64,000 bases of DNA from Edaphochlamys debaryana (taxonomy: Eukaryota > Chlorophyta > Chlorophyceae > Chlamydomonadales): assembly GCA_016858145.1 (NCBI GenBank), contig JAEHOE010000068.1:248001-312000 (forward strand). Reading direction: 5' to 3'. This document shows, one piece after another, positions 1 to 11,600 of the stretch; the stretch's first letter is position 1, and every line of letters begins with the position of its first letter. A program made the position numbers and the translations under genes. Under the pieces are notes generated by a model. That model was not told where the DNA came from. It worked only from the letters and a program-made list of their open reading frames with translations, and made no database searches.

Positions 1-2197
1 CCTCGTCCCATCAGGTGTACCGCGGGTGGCGTGTACGGCTGGTGTGGGACCGGAGTGCCCACCCCCTATTGCTGCGTCACCTAGGCCGCCGGCTAGGCGG
101 CATTCGGAGTAACAGCGGCGAAGAGGCGACGTCAGTTGATTGATTGTCTATGCGGGCTAGGCTCCAGTCAGAGCTGAGGAATGCAACGCAAGCGCGTGAC
201 GAGGGCACGCTCGGCTGGGGTGGGCGTCAAGCTGAAGCATGATAAGCGAGCTGGGGTGCGCAGTGGTGGCCAACGGGATGGCTGATTGGCTGTTAAGCGG
301 AGAGGAGCGAGCTTGGCAAGCGGGTATGGGACCAGAGTCAGGTCAGGGTGTCACGCCAGCTGGCAGGATCCGTCCGGCCCCGCCACGTCGCCTGTCACTA
401 CTCTTGCTTGGCAGTGTAGAGGGGGTCTCGCAGGCAGTCCGCGGTGTCGGCGCGCACTGGGGACCGCCTCCCTCAGCGTGCTCCAGGTCGTTAGCTGCGC
501 TCAGGACGAGCAGCTCTAGGGAGCTGCTGCCGGCTGCAGGGCTAAGCTGCTGGGTGCTCGATGCGGCTAGGCCGCGTGAGGAAGGGCTCTCTAACGGCGA
601 CAGGGGTCAAGGCTCGAGCTCCTTGTAACCACAGAAGGTGCCAAGCAAGAGTGCCTGACACGGCCACTCTGCTTGGCGCAAGGCAGGGACTGCGACCCTC
701 TGCCGTACGACCGAGCACACACGCCCGACCGCGGGGCCCCCCAGCCCCGCAGAGCCACACGCACGCCACGCCAGCCGGAACATCTCCCCCGGGTACCGCA
801 CCACATACTTGCCTGGCATCGGATCTGCCCAGCCGCGCCGTCAGGCTGCGGGGGGACCTGCCTAAAGATTGGACAGTCCAGCTATCCGGCGTGACAAGGG
901 TCACCACATTTACCTTTTCCCCTAGGCTGGGACTGTGATGCGGGCTGCCGCAAGCGCTAGCGTACACGACAATTTATTGCAAGACTTGGGTCTGAGCAGC
1001 AGAGCCTTTAGAAAGACATTGTGTACGCCTTGTGGTGCACACATGGTCGAGCTTTGAGCAGGTCAAGGGCCGGTACATTTCTCCATCGATGTTTGATGAC
1101 TTACCTGGACGCCACCCCCCACCCCATAGTCTGTCTATATCTATACATCCGGAATGGCTTCTCCCGCACACCGCACGATGTTGCTGTTGTTGTTGGCACC
1201 AGAGGTGCATGGAATGACGCGGGAAGACTGTCCTTGGTAGCAGGAGTGCGATCCTAAAATCGTAGCGTCCCCAGCGTTGATGCGGCGTGGTTCTACCAAC
1301 GAGACTGGTAGACAATGGTGGTTGCGCCTAACCAGCGGACCTTCCTTAACTCACGCCAGGGAGCGCCCGGCGTTGTAATTTCTATTTCTATTTCTGTTGG
1401 CACTAGAGAGAACCTCAGCACGCCGTGCCCGGTGCATACCAAAGAGGGTCTGTGCTCGCCGGGATTTGCATTTATGTAATGGGGGCGGAGTGAGGCCGAG
1501 CATTCTGTGTCTCGAGAGAAGAGATGACTGCGAGGGAGAATGGGGGTGGGGGTGCGACCCAGCCCGAAGGGGGCCGGGGGTGCAACCCAGCCCGAAGGGG
1601 GCCGGGGGTGCAACCCAGCCCGAAGGGGGGCGGGGGTGCGACCCCGGGGTGCGACCAGCGAGCAGCGGGGGAAAGCGGGGAAATGGGGGGCAGCCCGGCG
1701 CCCGAAGCCAGCTTTTCCTCATGTGTGCAATCTTGCTGCATTGAGGCTTCGTAGTTTTGCTTGCTGCACGCGTCCTTGTCGAACAACGTCAAGTCGAGCG
1801 TATTGCAAGTCATGCCACCCCCAACCCCGTCGCATGCCGGACCGCGTCGCAAAGCCTTTCGCAAGTGCAAGAGCGTAATTTTTGCGTTCTTAGCGCCCAA
1901 AGTGTTGCGCGTAAGTGACTGGAACAGTACTGCGTTCGGCCTTGGAGTTGACCCGAAGCGCTCCTCCCTGACTTGTCGCAGTTGTCGCGCCCGGAGGTAG
2001 TGAATGTCTGGCACATGCTTTAGGCGCCTGTTCGGCGTGGGGCCATCCCGAAAACCACCCGTACCGGCGGTGGCCGTGCGCTTGTGCAGAGGCCATGTGT
2101 GTGCTCTGTACTCCAGCCGTGCGTAGTGATAGTGATGGGGCGTTGGTCGACATGAGACAGCAATAGCCACTAGCACCTCTCGAGCGGCCCCCACACA
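1..2197. other. 5' flank without a supported gene
   Basis: No exon chain with coherent splice phases or a recognisable protein was found here. Short open frames on both strands are low-complexity and overlap each other. The only structured element is the 28-bp minisatellite at 1553-1645. The last part may hold the promoter or upstream exons of the pseudokinase gene at 2198. Confidence 0.5.
1553..1645. repeat. 28-bp minisatellite, about 3.3 copies
   Basis: Three consecutive 28-bp units (1553-1580, 1581-1608, 1609-1636) and a 9-bp partial unit follow one another. Each unit reads tgc(g/a)acccagcccgaag followed by a G-rich tail. Units 2 and 3 differ at one base; unit 1 has a G/A change. No protein is clearly encoded. 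Confidence 0.9.
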
Positions 2198-4783
2198 ATG
2201 AGCCTTTCACGGACTGTGCTCTCCTGCTTTGTTGGCGAGCATAGGCTGCCGCAAGTGACGTCCAGCAGTCACAGAGAGTCTGCGAGGGCCGAGGAAGGAG
2301 CTGACGTGACGCGACAACCCTGGGACAATTTCCCTTTCACCGCTAGCCAGCCAGATCACCAGCCGAGCGCCTGCCGGGTGCACGGCAACTACCTAGAGCT
2401 TCAAGGCCTCGAGCCTGTGCACGGCGCAGGGTCCGTGCGGGTCTACAGTGTCACGGGACCATGCGGCACGGGGACACCGTTGCTCCTCTCGCTCGCGACG
2501 CGGAATAGCGACCCTCAGCCCGGCCTCCAGAGCGCACGGCCACAGTGCTCGCACAGCGGGCTCACGACGCGCCTGGCGCGGAACGTCGAGGTTTTAGCTC
2601 CGCCAGCGTGTCCGCCAGTCGTACCGGGCCACCCCGCCAGCAACCCCGGCATCGCCACCGCTGACTCTACGGGCCTGGATATATCATCGCCGCTGGGAAG
2701 CGCTGGCGTCCTGCACAGCGGCTCAAACAACATTCGCTGCTTGATCGGCAACCCTTGCGAGCTTCTTAAGCGCTGGCAGCCCCATCCCTCTGTGGGCGGC
2801 ATCACTTCGTGCCCCTGCTCGTTCAATATGGACGGAGCCCCCGGAGCCCCCGGGGCCCCCGCTTCTGAGGCCTGGGCGCCCCTGACGCTGCGCCCACGCG
2901 ATGGGCCGGGCTTCATCAGCGCGACGTACTTCGGCTGCAGCGCTCCCCTGCCCCCGCGGCCCGTCCCCCGCCTGGTGAGCCCAGGGCGGGCGTCGCCTGT
3001 TGGTCCCTAGGAGAGGGATACACAGGCAGAGGGATTGGAACCTCGCACTGGCACACCTGCCGCAGGCGTCACGTCACAGAAAAGCCCCCTGATTGAGCCC
3101 GTGTCATAACGGCCATAGGAGGCTGGTTCTAATGAGCTGCTGCATGCCCTGCTGACACCCCCTCCCTCCCACGCCTAGCTGTCGGCCGCTTCCCGCGAGG
3201 TGGCCGAGTGCCTGGCGGACCTCCCCCTGAGCGAGGGCCAGACGCTGGTGGTGGCGGTGGACGAGCTGCCGTATGGTACGACAGGTATGTGGGGGTTCCA
3301 CGACACGATACCATATGACCCATGTTCGCGTGTCGGGGCCGAAGCCACCCTTGTCGTAAAGGGGTGTAGTTACCGTGTGCCAAAGGCAAAACCAGGCGCC
3401 TATGCTGTTGAGCTGCATACCACACCCGTCCGCACGCTGCTCACTCCAACGCATCCTCAGGCACCCTGCTGCAAGCCATCCCACACTTCCCTGCCAGCAT
3501 GGAGCGTGTGGGCCCGGCCGTGCTGACACGCACGGTGCTGAGCTACGCGCTGCAGGTCAGAGGGGGTGGTATGCTAGATGTGGGAGGCAGGGCAGGCTCA
3601 CATAATAAGCATGCGAGGGAGAAGGTGAGGGTGGGTAGAACTCACGAGGTGATGACTCCAGGGGTAACATGCGCCCCTATCCCTTCCCTGCGCCTCAGGT
3701 CGCCGAGGCTCTGGCCTGCCTCCACGAGCAGGGCATCCCCCACGGCTGTCTCACGCCCGCCTGCGTCTTCCTGGGCCCCTCGCCTTCCTTCGCCAGCACC
3801 TCCGCCGCCGCCGGCCTCCCACCCACCTCGTTCGCGCCCCGCCCCGAAGCGCACCCAAGCCCCGCCGTCGCAGCGCACGGCGCGGGCTCGGCCTCCCCCG
3901 GTGGCTCACGGCTGTTGGAGGATGCCGGGGTCCGGTCACGCTGTGTCGTGGCGTGCTGGGGCCTGGTTGACGCCCGGGAGCAAGCCAGCCAGCTGGACTT
4001 CCACGCTTCAGGTGAGGTTCCCGACCCTGCGGACTTACGGCATGAGCTCGGGGCGGTTGAGGATACACGGGGCTTTGGGACATGTTTCCTCTGCTCCCTC
4101 ATCCAACCCCAAACCTCCTGTCCTCCCGCCGTACCCTCAGCCTGGCCACTCCTGTCGTACACCGCGCCCGAGTGCTGCGCGCTGCCGGCCCCGGGCGCCG
4201 CGGCGGAGCCCCTGCCCCTGGAGGAGGCCAAGGCCGTGGTGGGTCGGGGTTGATGACTAAGGCAACGTGATCTGGGCCCCACGTTGCCCCAGTTGCCCCA
4301 CGTGTCACCTCGGTGTGCACCTGTGCGCTCAGACTGTCACCTTGATACCGGCCCGCGACAAACCCGCAGGGCGTGCACGCGTACGGCGCGCTGCTGTACC
4401 ACATGTTCACGGGCGTGCCGCCGTACAGCCAGTACCACCCGTAAGTGCATGCGCCGTATGCTCAGCAGGTGCCACATGCCTGTGCGTGCTCAGCGCTCCA
4501 CTCGATCTGCCCATGCCTACCAACCCGCCCTGCCCCGCCGCCAAGGCTGCATGCAACCCCTCGCACGATCCAACCCCGCCCCCAACCTGACCCCCGCAGG
4601 GCCCAGGTTCTGGTGGGCCTCTCGGCCGGGGGGCTGCAGCTCGTCTGGCCCGGGCCCGGCCCCCGCAAGCTGCCCGTGCCCGCGGTCGTGCGCTCCCTGG
4701 TCGAGCGCTGCCTGGACCCCTGCGCCTGCGCCCGCCCGACCCTGCCCGAGCTGCTGCAGGAGCTGGGGGCGTGTGTGGCCTGA
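2198..4783 (+). CDS. TKL-like pseudokinase (catalytic motifs lost)
   Basis: Seven exons fit with consistent phases: 2198-2974, 3179-3275, 3461-3555, 3699-4011, 4141-4238, 4370-4440 and 4600-4783, giving about 544 residues. The protein reads as a kinase fold of the tyrosine-kinase-like group. It has a glycine-loop remnant (HGAGSVRVY, about 75-83), a hinge (VVAVDELPYGTLLQAI), a helix ending ALACLHEQGI, an activation-segment end YTAPE, a helix F stretch VHAYGALLYHMFTGVPPY and a C-lobe end ERCLDP..ARPTLPELLQEL. The catalytic HRD is HGC (338-340), the DFG position reads CWG (409-411), and the ATP-binding VAIK lysine is not apparent (LLSLATR). An insert of about 55 Pro/Ala/Ser residues follows the catalytic loop. 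It is therefore probably a scaffold or allosteric regulator rather than an active enzyme. The start at 2198 is the first ATG of a long open exon; upstream exons cannot be excluded. Confidence 0.8.
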
Positions 4784-7700
4784 GGACGTGAGCAGACGGA
4801 CAGAGGTTACGGGCGTTGCCCCGACCTGCAAGCTCTGTTGTGGCCAGGGATGAGACGCGGCAGGGCGTGTGTGGGCTGCGGCGCTTGAGCGATACGCGCT
4901 GCGATCTTGAGCGGCTGCATGAAGGAAGGGCTGGCGGTGGGTGGCTGGTGCGGGTTTGCGCGTTGCGCATCTGAGCTGTTTAATAGTTGGGACAGCCGAA
5001 TGGGCAGCACCAACGGAGAGGTGGCCAGGGGGGGGGGCATGGGCGACGGTGTGTATCTCCGACAGAGGTCGGCCCGTGGGGTGATGATGTGAAACTCACT
5101 TGGTGGCAGAGGGTTGTGTTGCTACTGGAGTGGGATGGGGTCCGAAGAAGTCTCAACGTGTACGCACCGTGGTGGGTACTGCAAGCTCAGCCGTGGGATT
5201 GCGAATCAGTACTGCCTGGAGAGGGGGGATCCTGACTGACTGTGGGCGCTACGGGGAGAGGCTACCTATCGTCCGAGCTCGTTTGCCGTGGAGTTCTGGC
5301 GAGGCTAATCACATGGAGGCGGAAAGGCCCTTGAATTTGCACTCACACGTAGCAATATTGACCGGTTTTCCCGTGGACGGCTTAGTGTCCGCCATTGATG
5401 TACGGCACATATGGAGCGTTATCGTAATCTGGAAGTGGGGGGGAGGGGAGCTGCGCATGTTGGCGGCCAAAGTGATATTTCAAGGCTTGCGGGGGCGCAC
5501 AAGCGATGGGGCGATGTTGGTTTGGTTGGGAGGTTTGGGAGGTTTGAGGTTTTGAGGGGGGTGCGGGCCATTGCCGTGCCCTCCGTCATATGCCGCATGC
5601 ACGGCGTTCATAGTGGGCGGTCCTTGTGCAGTATGCTTTCTTTTGACGCTTGTTTGCAGGTGGGGAGAGGCGCGGGGCAAAGGTCTCACAGCGCAAACTG
5701 GCCCGTGCCTCCACTGTTTAGTGCCAAGCTAGGGCGCCTGGTCCTATGCACGATCGATGGAAGGAGCCGATGACAGTCCGGGAGTATTGCTGACATTTGC
5801 TTGCTGGGTTGTCCTTTCCTGGCCCTGGCCAACCGGTCGCCCTTCCCCCGGTGGGACCTATTGCAAGGAGATTGGTGTCTCGTATGCGGTGCGGTCCCTG
5901 TTCGAATGACTTCCGTTGAGCACGATACAGATAAGGCTGACTTTGGCGATTTGAACGGCACCTTTGGGACCAGAGAGTCGGCTGGGGCCCGCACTGCTCT
6001 TGGGGCCCCGCCGGGGGAGGGGCGGGCACGCGCCCCTGCGGTCATCAGGGCAGACGGCCAGGTTTCACCCCTGGCGGAGACTTGTTAATGCTTTGGAGGG
6101 CGTAGCGGGGCTTGCTGATATCTGACTTGGGGACTCTGGTGCTGGGGGCTTCGTACGCGTTGGCCCGTCTTGTGTGGCCCCCTGCAGAGTCTTTCAGGCT
6201 CGAGGGGCTACGACGGGGTGGGGGTGTTCTCATGCTTGCGGCATGCTCGCTGCTTCAGGCCTGCGCCGATGGGAATGTTCTAATAGGGAAGTGTACTCTG
6301 CTATGTTACTAGCAGGAGGGCTGTGAAGGGGCTGTCGCGCTGTTGCTTGCCGGGCGCCCTGTGGCCGGTGGCATCTGCGTTGTGCGTAGGCCAGCCCTTT
6401 AACTGTGCTAATGATTTATCGGTAATTGTCATGAACCGTATCAATGTCATGGGTCATGGACGGGGTTTCCTAGGCGGTAGGTTGCGTGAAGCCACCTGAC
6501 GGAAGACCGTAAGGAACCTGATTGGTTGCCGCGGAAGTGTCTTGCCGGAACGCATGTTGCATTGTCGGCGGGCGGTGACGTCTGGCTTCGTTGTACGGGT
6601 GAGGCCCTCTGCGTGTCTCAGATCCCGATGGCTTTACAGGCACCTGTTCCTAAATCTGTGCTGGTGTGCTGAGGCATGGTGCGCATGGCAGGGTGTGAGA
6701 GGTTGGCGCCACGTCGGCCCTCGGAGCGCCGGGGGGGACGCGCCGACAGCGCCGCCACGTGGCGTTCTTGGCATGATGGATGGCCCTCGAGAGGCCGCGC
6801 CTGACTCAGCGTGCTGGCTCTTTGGAGGAGCGCCGAGCGCTCTGTTCTTCACGCATTCAAGCCTGCACGTGCCCTTTCGCCAGCGTGCCATGTATTTCTC
6901 GCAGCATGGTCTTAGTCCACGGTGTAACGCTGCCGATGGTTGGCGAGTGAGCTGCGCCTGGGCCCCTGAACCCCCTCAAGGGTGACACTTCGCCCCTGAC
7001 CTCGCCCCTAACCTCACCTCACCTCTTGACAGCTGCTCTCGCCTCACCTCTTGACAGCTGCTTTGGCTACATAAGTACATAGCGCATCATACGGGCCACA
7101 CTTGATGCTGCTGGTTCTTGGCACGTTGGCTTGGTGCGTCGCCCCCCGTGGCTGGCGTCACCACCAGCGGGCTTGCGCGCGGCGGACTTGAGCAGGCGCC
7201 CTCTGGCGCCGGTGTTCTGGCTCCATGGCCAGAAGGTTTCGGGCCTCGCAGGGGGGTGTTCTGGCTGTCAGCCAGAAGGTCCTGACGGAAGATACCAACA
7301 CTGCCTGTGCAAACTCACATCCTTCCTCTCCCACTCATCAAGGTCTGTCGCAAGCAGTGATGCTGCAGGGTGCCCCATCAAAGGGAGCCCCCAGGGCAGC
7401 CCCATCAGGGGGGGGGTAGGAATGATGTGAAACTACCCCATGCCTCCCTTGGAAAGTGCTTGGCCAAAGGAGCCTGATTCCGCTTTCGGAATTGAAATCG
7501 AAGCTTGTATTGCAAAGATCTAGACCCCCAAAGTTCAGGGTGGGTGGGTGGGTCGAGGGGTCTGCGAACTTTCGTCAAGTGGGCGCAGGAAACTTTCGTC
7601 ACGGCGGGCAGGACCCCTTCCGTCGACTCCTGCGCTCTTTCAGGGATCCAAAAGGCGTGTATTAAGAAGGTCTGAACCCTGGTTAAGACTGAGCACCACG

Positions 7701-8630
7701 TACAGCGGTCGGGAGGTGGGTCCAGGCTGGGCTTGACCCGCCATGTCGGCATGCCACCCGCTGCGGAACACGTGGGGTTCCATTCCCACTGCCCCCTGTT
7801 GTGTCACACACAGCCACTTGATCACGAAAGGAGCCAGAAGCACTAGGAGCTACGGTGGTAGGTGCGGCAGGACCCTCTCTGTGGGTCGATGGACGCGGCC
7901 ATGTTCAATGGACAGACCCCGAGTCTCGCATTCGCCCCAGGATGGCTTGCAAGACGATAGCATACGTGGGGAGCAGTTCGTAGATGCAGTAATGAAAGAG
8001 GTTGCCGTGCGTTTCGTGAATGTGCAGTGCTGCCGTACGTCGTACGGCATGGGTGGGTAGGGGGGTCAGGGGGGTCAGGAACTTTTGCGGCATGGGGTGC
8101 GAAACTTTTGTCCCTACCCCCCCCCTGGCCCCATCACCTGGATGGGCCAGGGACGCGGCTGAGGCTCGGCCCGGGCGCCCGGCCCCTACCTTTGGGGAAT
8201 GGGAAACGGGGACGAGGTTACGCCCTTAAGGGCCAGGAGCGCGGCTGAGGCCCGGCCTGGGCCCTAGTCCCGCTACCTCCACGAGCCCGGCGCGCCAACC
8301 TGTGCATGTGTCATCGCGTGCAGAAGCTGCCAGCTGCCAACTTGTGCAAGCTTTGTCGCGAGCAGGTGTGCAGGGCCGCATCCAGGGGGGGAAGACCAGG
8401 GCGGACGCGCGGCCCCAGCCAGGGCATGTACCCCAGGATCCACTAGTACGGCGAGTGGGGCGGGCGCGCGCGCCAGGTTCGCCGGACCCGGCTCAACTAG
8501 GCTGAGCCTTTGCCAAACCTTCGCATTTCTATTACTTGACCTTTACCTGGCATTGCTGGCGCAGGCCGACGAGGACTCGGGGCCGGAAAGGCTGACACTT
8601 GGCTGCAAGCCGACGCAGCTGCCCCAACAA
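4784..8630. other. 3.8-kb interval without a supported gene
   Basis: Between the pseudokinase stop and the gene A promoter I see no exon chain, no recognisable protein and no RNA gene. The interval holds the 3' UTR of the pseudokinase, a 21-bp direct repeat at 7017-7062, paired motifs around 7240-7280 (ggtgttctggct twice) and around 7565-7600 (actttcgtca twice), and C/G runs near 8050-8130. It may contain degenerate transposon sequence, but no terminal repeats or transposase remnant could be identified. Confidence 0.45.
7017..7062. repeat. 21-bp direct repeat, two copies
   Basis: The sequence cctcacctcttgacagctgc plus one t occurs at 7017-7037 and again at 7042-7062, separated by 4 bp. It has no obvious function and may reflect local slippage. 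Confidence 0.85.
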
Positions 8631-8633
8631 CAC

Positions 8634-8646
8634 ATAAATAAATATT
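8634..8646 (+). promoter_or_regulatory. TATA-like element of gene A
   Basis: An AT-rich run (ataaataaatatt) stands out in GC-rich surroundings 53 bp before the gene A start codon at 8699. It lies upstream of the 14.27-kb duplicated unit, so the second copy of gene A has no equivalent. Confidence 0.5.
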
Positions 8647-8698
8647 GCGTGCAGCATACATAGCTACATCCACTCTTGAACACAACCAGCCGACAGCA

Positions 8699-11600
8699 AT
8701 GCGCACATCCGGGGCGCCAGGGACAAGCCTGGCGTTGCTGGCCTTGACGGCTATTCTCAGTAATGCAGTCACTACTCATGCAGGGGGTAAGCAGCAAAGT
8801 TCAGCGAAGCGCGCTCCAGGACAGCATTCCTCCAGCATGTCCTAGGAATCGTTCGCCCGCAGCTATCAGCGCCGGGGCTGTGCAAGTTATAGTTACCACT
8901 GCGTCGCCTGTGATACATGCCCCGGTCGGCCAGTCGGCAGTCCCGACGAGTGACGAGCACTAGGTTGCATCTCATGCCCTCGTGCTCCGCGTTGAAGCTT
9001 GCCCAACAACTCGATCGCTGCCGCAGCTAGCATCAGTCGGGCAGACGGGCCCGTACGGTCACCCCAACTACCAACCCGCGTGCCCTACCCCTTTCGTCCG
9101 GCCAGCCAGGGCCCAAACGTGCCCTGGCGACCGGGCTGACCTCAGCCACGCTCAGCCTCAGCGTGCTACTACCACCCAGCCCGCGCATGCTTCGCCCTCC
9201 ACGTCCGTATCTTCAAGCGTGACCCCCTCCCTCTCCCGCGCAGGCTGCCCCTTCGTCCACGTCAACCAAGCCACCTCGATGCTGCCCTCGGGTCCGGGCA
9301 CAGCAAAGATGACGTGTGCGGGGTGCTACCTCACAATCTCGCGCTGCCGCCTGACTTGCAAGAGCGGATGCGACCTGCCCGGCAGCCCGGGCAAGCGCGG
9401 GCCTGAGGCCTCGATCAGCCTGTGGAGCTGCCCGCCAACCAACCACCGCCTCGACGTCAACGCCACCGGGGGGCTGTACTGTGTAGCGCTGGGACCGGGT
9501 GAGCGGGGGCGGGCTGGGAGCGGGGTGGGGGCAGAATAGGAGCGGGATGGCAGGGGAATGGGGGCGGATGGGAGCTGACTAGAAGCGGGATGGGGAATGG
9601 GGGAGGAGGAAGGGGGGGGGATGGGAGCACGGGACGAGAAGAAGGGTAGGGATGGGGCGAGCGGGAGCGTGAGGCGGGGCGTGAGGGGCGTGGGTGCCGG
9701 AGGTGCAGAGAAGAGGCCGGCCAAGGCCATGGGAGCAAGCCGGCATGTACGGCAGGGCTGGAAAGAGTCAAGTTGGACCGAGGCCGGGTAGCGGCCGGGC
9801 TCAAAGGGCCGGCGGCCAACTTCGCTGGAATGGCAAGCCAGCGTGGGGGCCGGGGGCCTGAGGATGTGGAGCGAAAGGCGGGCAGGGGAGTAGGTGAAGA
9901 GCCAAGGGATGCAAGTGGACTTGAAAGAAGCTAGATGCGGAGAGAGAGCCGTGGGCAATCTGTCAGGGTGCAATCCATGGGTTCAAAGTTGCCGCTTGGC
10001 GAGGGGTGCTGGTCGGGTTCCCGCTTTTCACTCCTGTCCCCCTCGCCCCATTCCTTTCGTTCCCTCGCATGCAAAACAGCCCCACCCAGGCCGCCCCCGT
10101 CTCCACCAGCAATCTCCGTGTCACCACCGCCACGCGGCTCCCCGTCCCCCTCCCCGTCTCCCTCCTCCTCGCCCTCCCCCTCGCCCTCCCCCTCCCCATC
10201 CCCCCCGCCCCTCCCCCTCTCCGGGGCACGCCTCGCCTCCGTACGACCCGTATCCCGCGTATCCGCCCTACTCCCCTGATCCGCCCGCCGCGACACCACC
10301 TCCTCCATCAAACCTCGTAAGCCTACCTCGGCCTGGGTTTGAGCATGGCTGCACCAGCTGGGGACACTGCACTCGCAGGGGCCGTGCAGCGTAGCCAGGG
10401 TGACGAGCTGGGGACAGGGGGGCCGCACGGACCGCCAGGTCCAGGGTCGGTTGACGCTCTACCATACGCACCCAGCACACGTCATCCCGTTCTGAACAGC
10501 TAGGGGTTGGCAGATATACCAGTGACCGCCGGGGGTGTCGACAGTAGTTTTGGGGTACCGGTACTCTTCGCTGCAACCCTGGACCTGTGCACCCCGCCCC
10601 TTGCCTTTCCCGCGTCAGACCTGCGCTGACGTCATCACCTCCTTGGCGCCGTACGACTACCTGCTGGGCGAGAACCCCTCGGTAGGCATGACTAAGGCCG
10701 GCACGTGGGCATGCATGGGCAGTCGAGTTCCTATTGCTCCCAGCGCATGGGGGTGTTAACATGCGCACCGGGGCAGCGCCCTGAACGCTCGAGGTAGTGT
10801 TGGTAGGCAAGCCTGTCCCTTGAGCCTTTCCCCTTCGCCACACACCCCCAACGCCCCCAGGACACCCGGCTCGCCCGCCTGAACCAGAAGCTGGCCCTGG
10901 CCCCGGCCGTGCAGGACGCGGCGGGATATACCGGGGTGAGGTCATGGTGATCGAGTGCAGTGGTTGGGGAGCCTTCTGCCGTGGGGCAGACGGTGGGCAG
11001 GCAATGGAGGTTGCAGTGGGGCAGGGGCAAGCAGTGGGCAGGCAGCTCAGGCAGCTCACATGAGTCACAACCTCAGCTGTATCTCCCCTTATCTCCCCTT
11101 TTTGTCATCCGTTTCTCTCAGGCCTTTCAGTACATCAAGTCTAAGGGCACTGGCTTCTCCTGCGGCTTTACGCAGAACTGGGCGGGAGAGGTGCGGACTG
11201 TGGAGGGCTGGAGGGGTGCTGAAGGTCGAGCCTCCTGTCTCCTTGCTGTCCCGCTGGAAGGGTACGGCGGCGCAAACCGGGTTAATCCTGCCAGCCGGAG
11301 GCTAAACAACGCACGCCACCACACCAGCACCTGTGCATCCCACGCCGCCGCAGGTGTTTGAGGGCCTGGATGGGCAGTACCCCTACATGCTGGCGGGGGG
11401 CACTGGGGACAACAAGGCACCCAACACGGCCGCAGGTGCGGCAGCGGTTAGATGGGCAGGCGCAACAAGTCGGGACACTGACAGCTGACTGCGTTGGAGA
11501 GCGTGAGCGTGCTAGTGGTGGGGCGCATGCATGCCTGTGGCCATTCGTGGGGATGTGAAGGGAGGTGGTCTGGAGCGGGGCTATGGCGCTTGCGGAGGTA

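Noticed and set aside
9080..10316. Assignment of gene A to the pherophorins because of its Ser-Pro linker
   Set aside because: The flanking domains lack the pherophorin pattern; the linker alone is common to many algal wall proteins.
10268..11068. A 266-residue minus-strand open frame over gene A exons 4-5
   Set aside because: Antisense to well-supported exons with conserved lengths in gene B.
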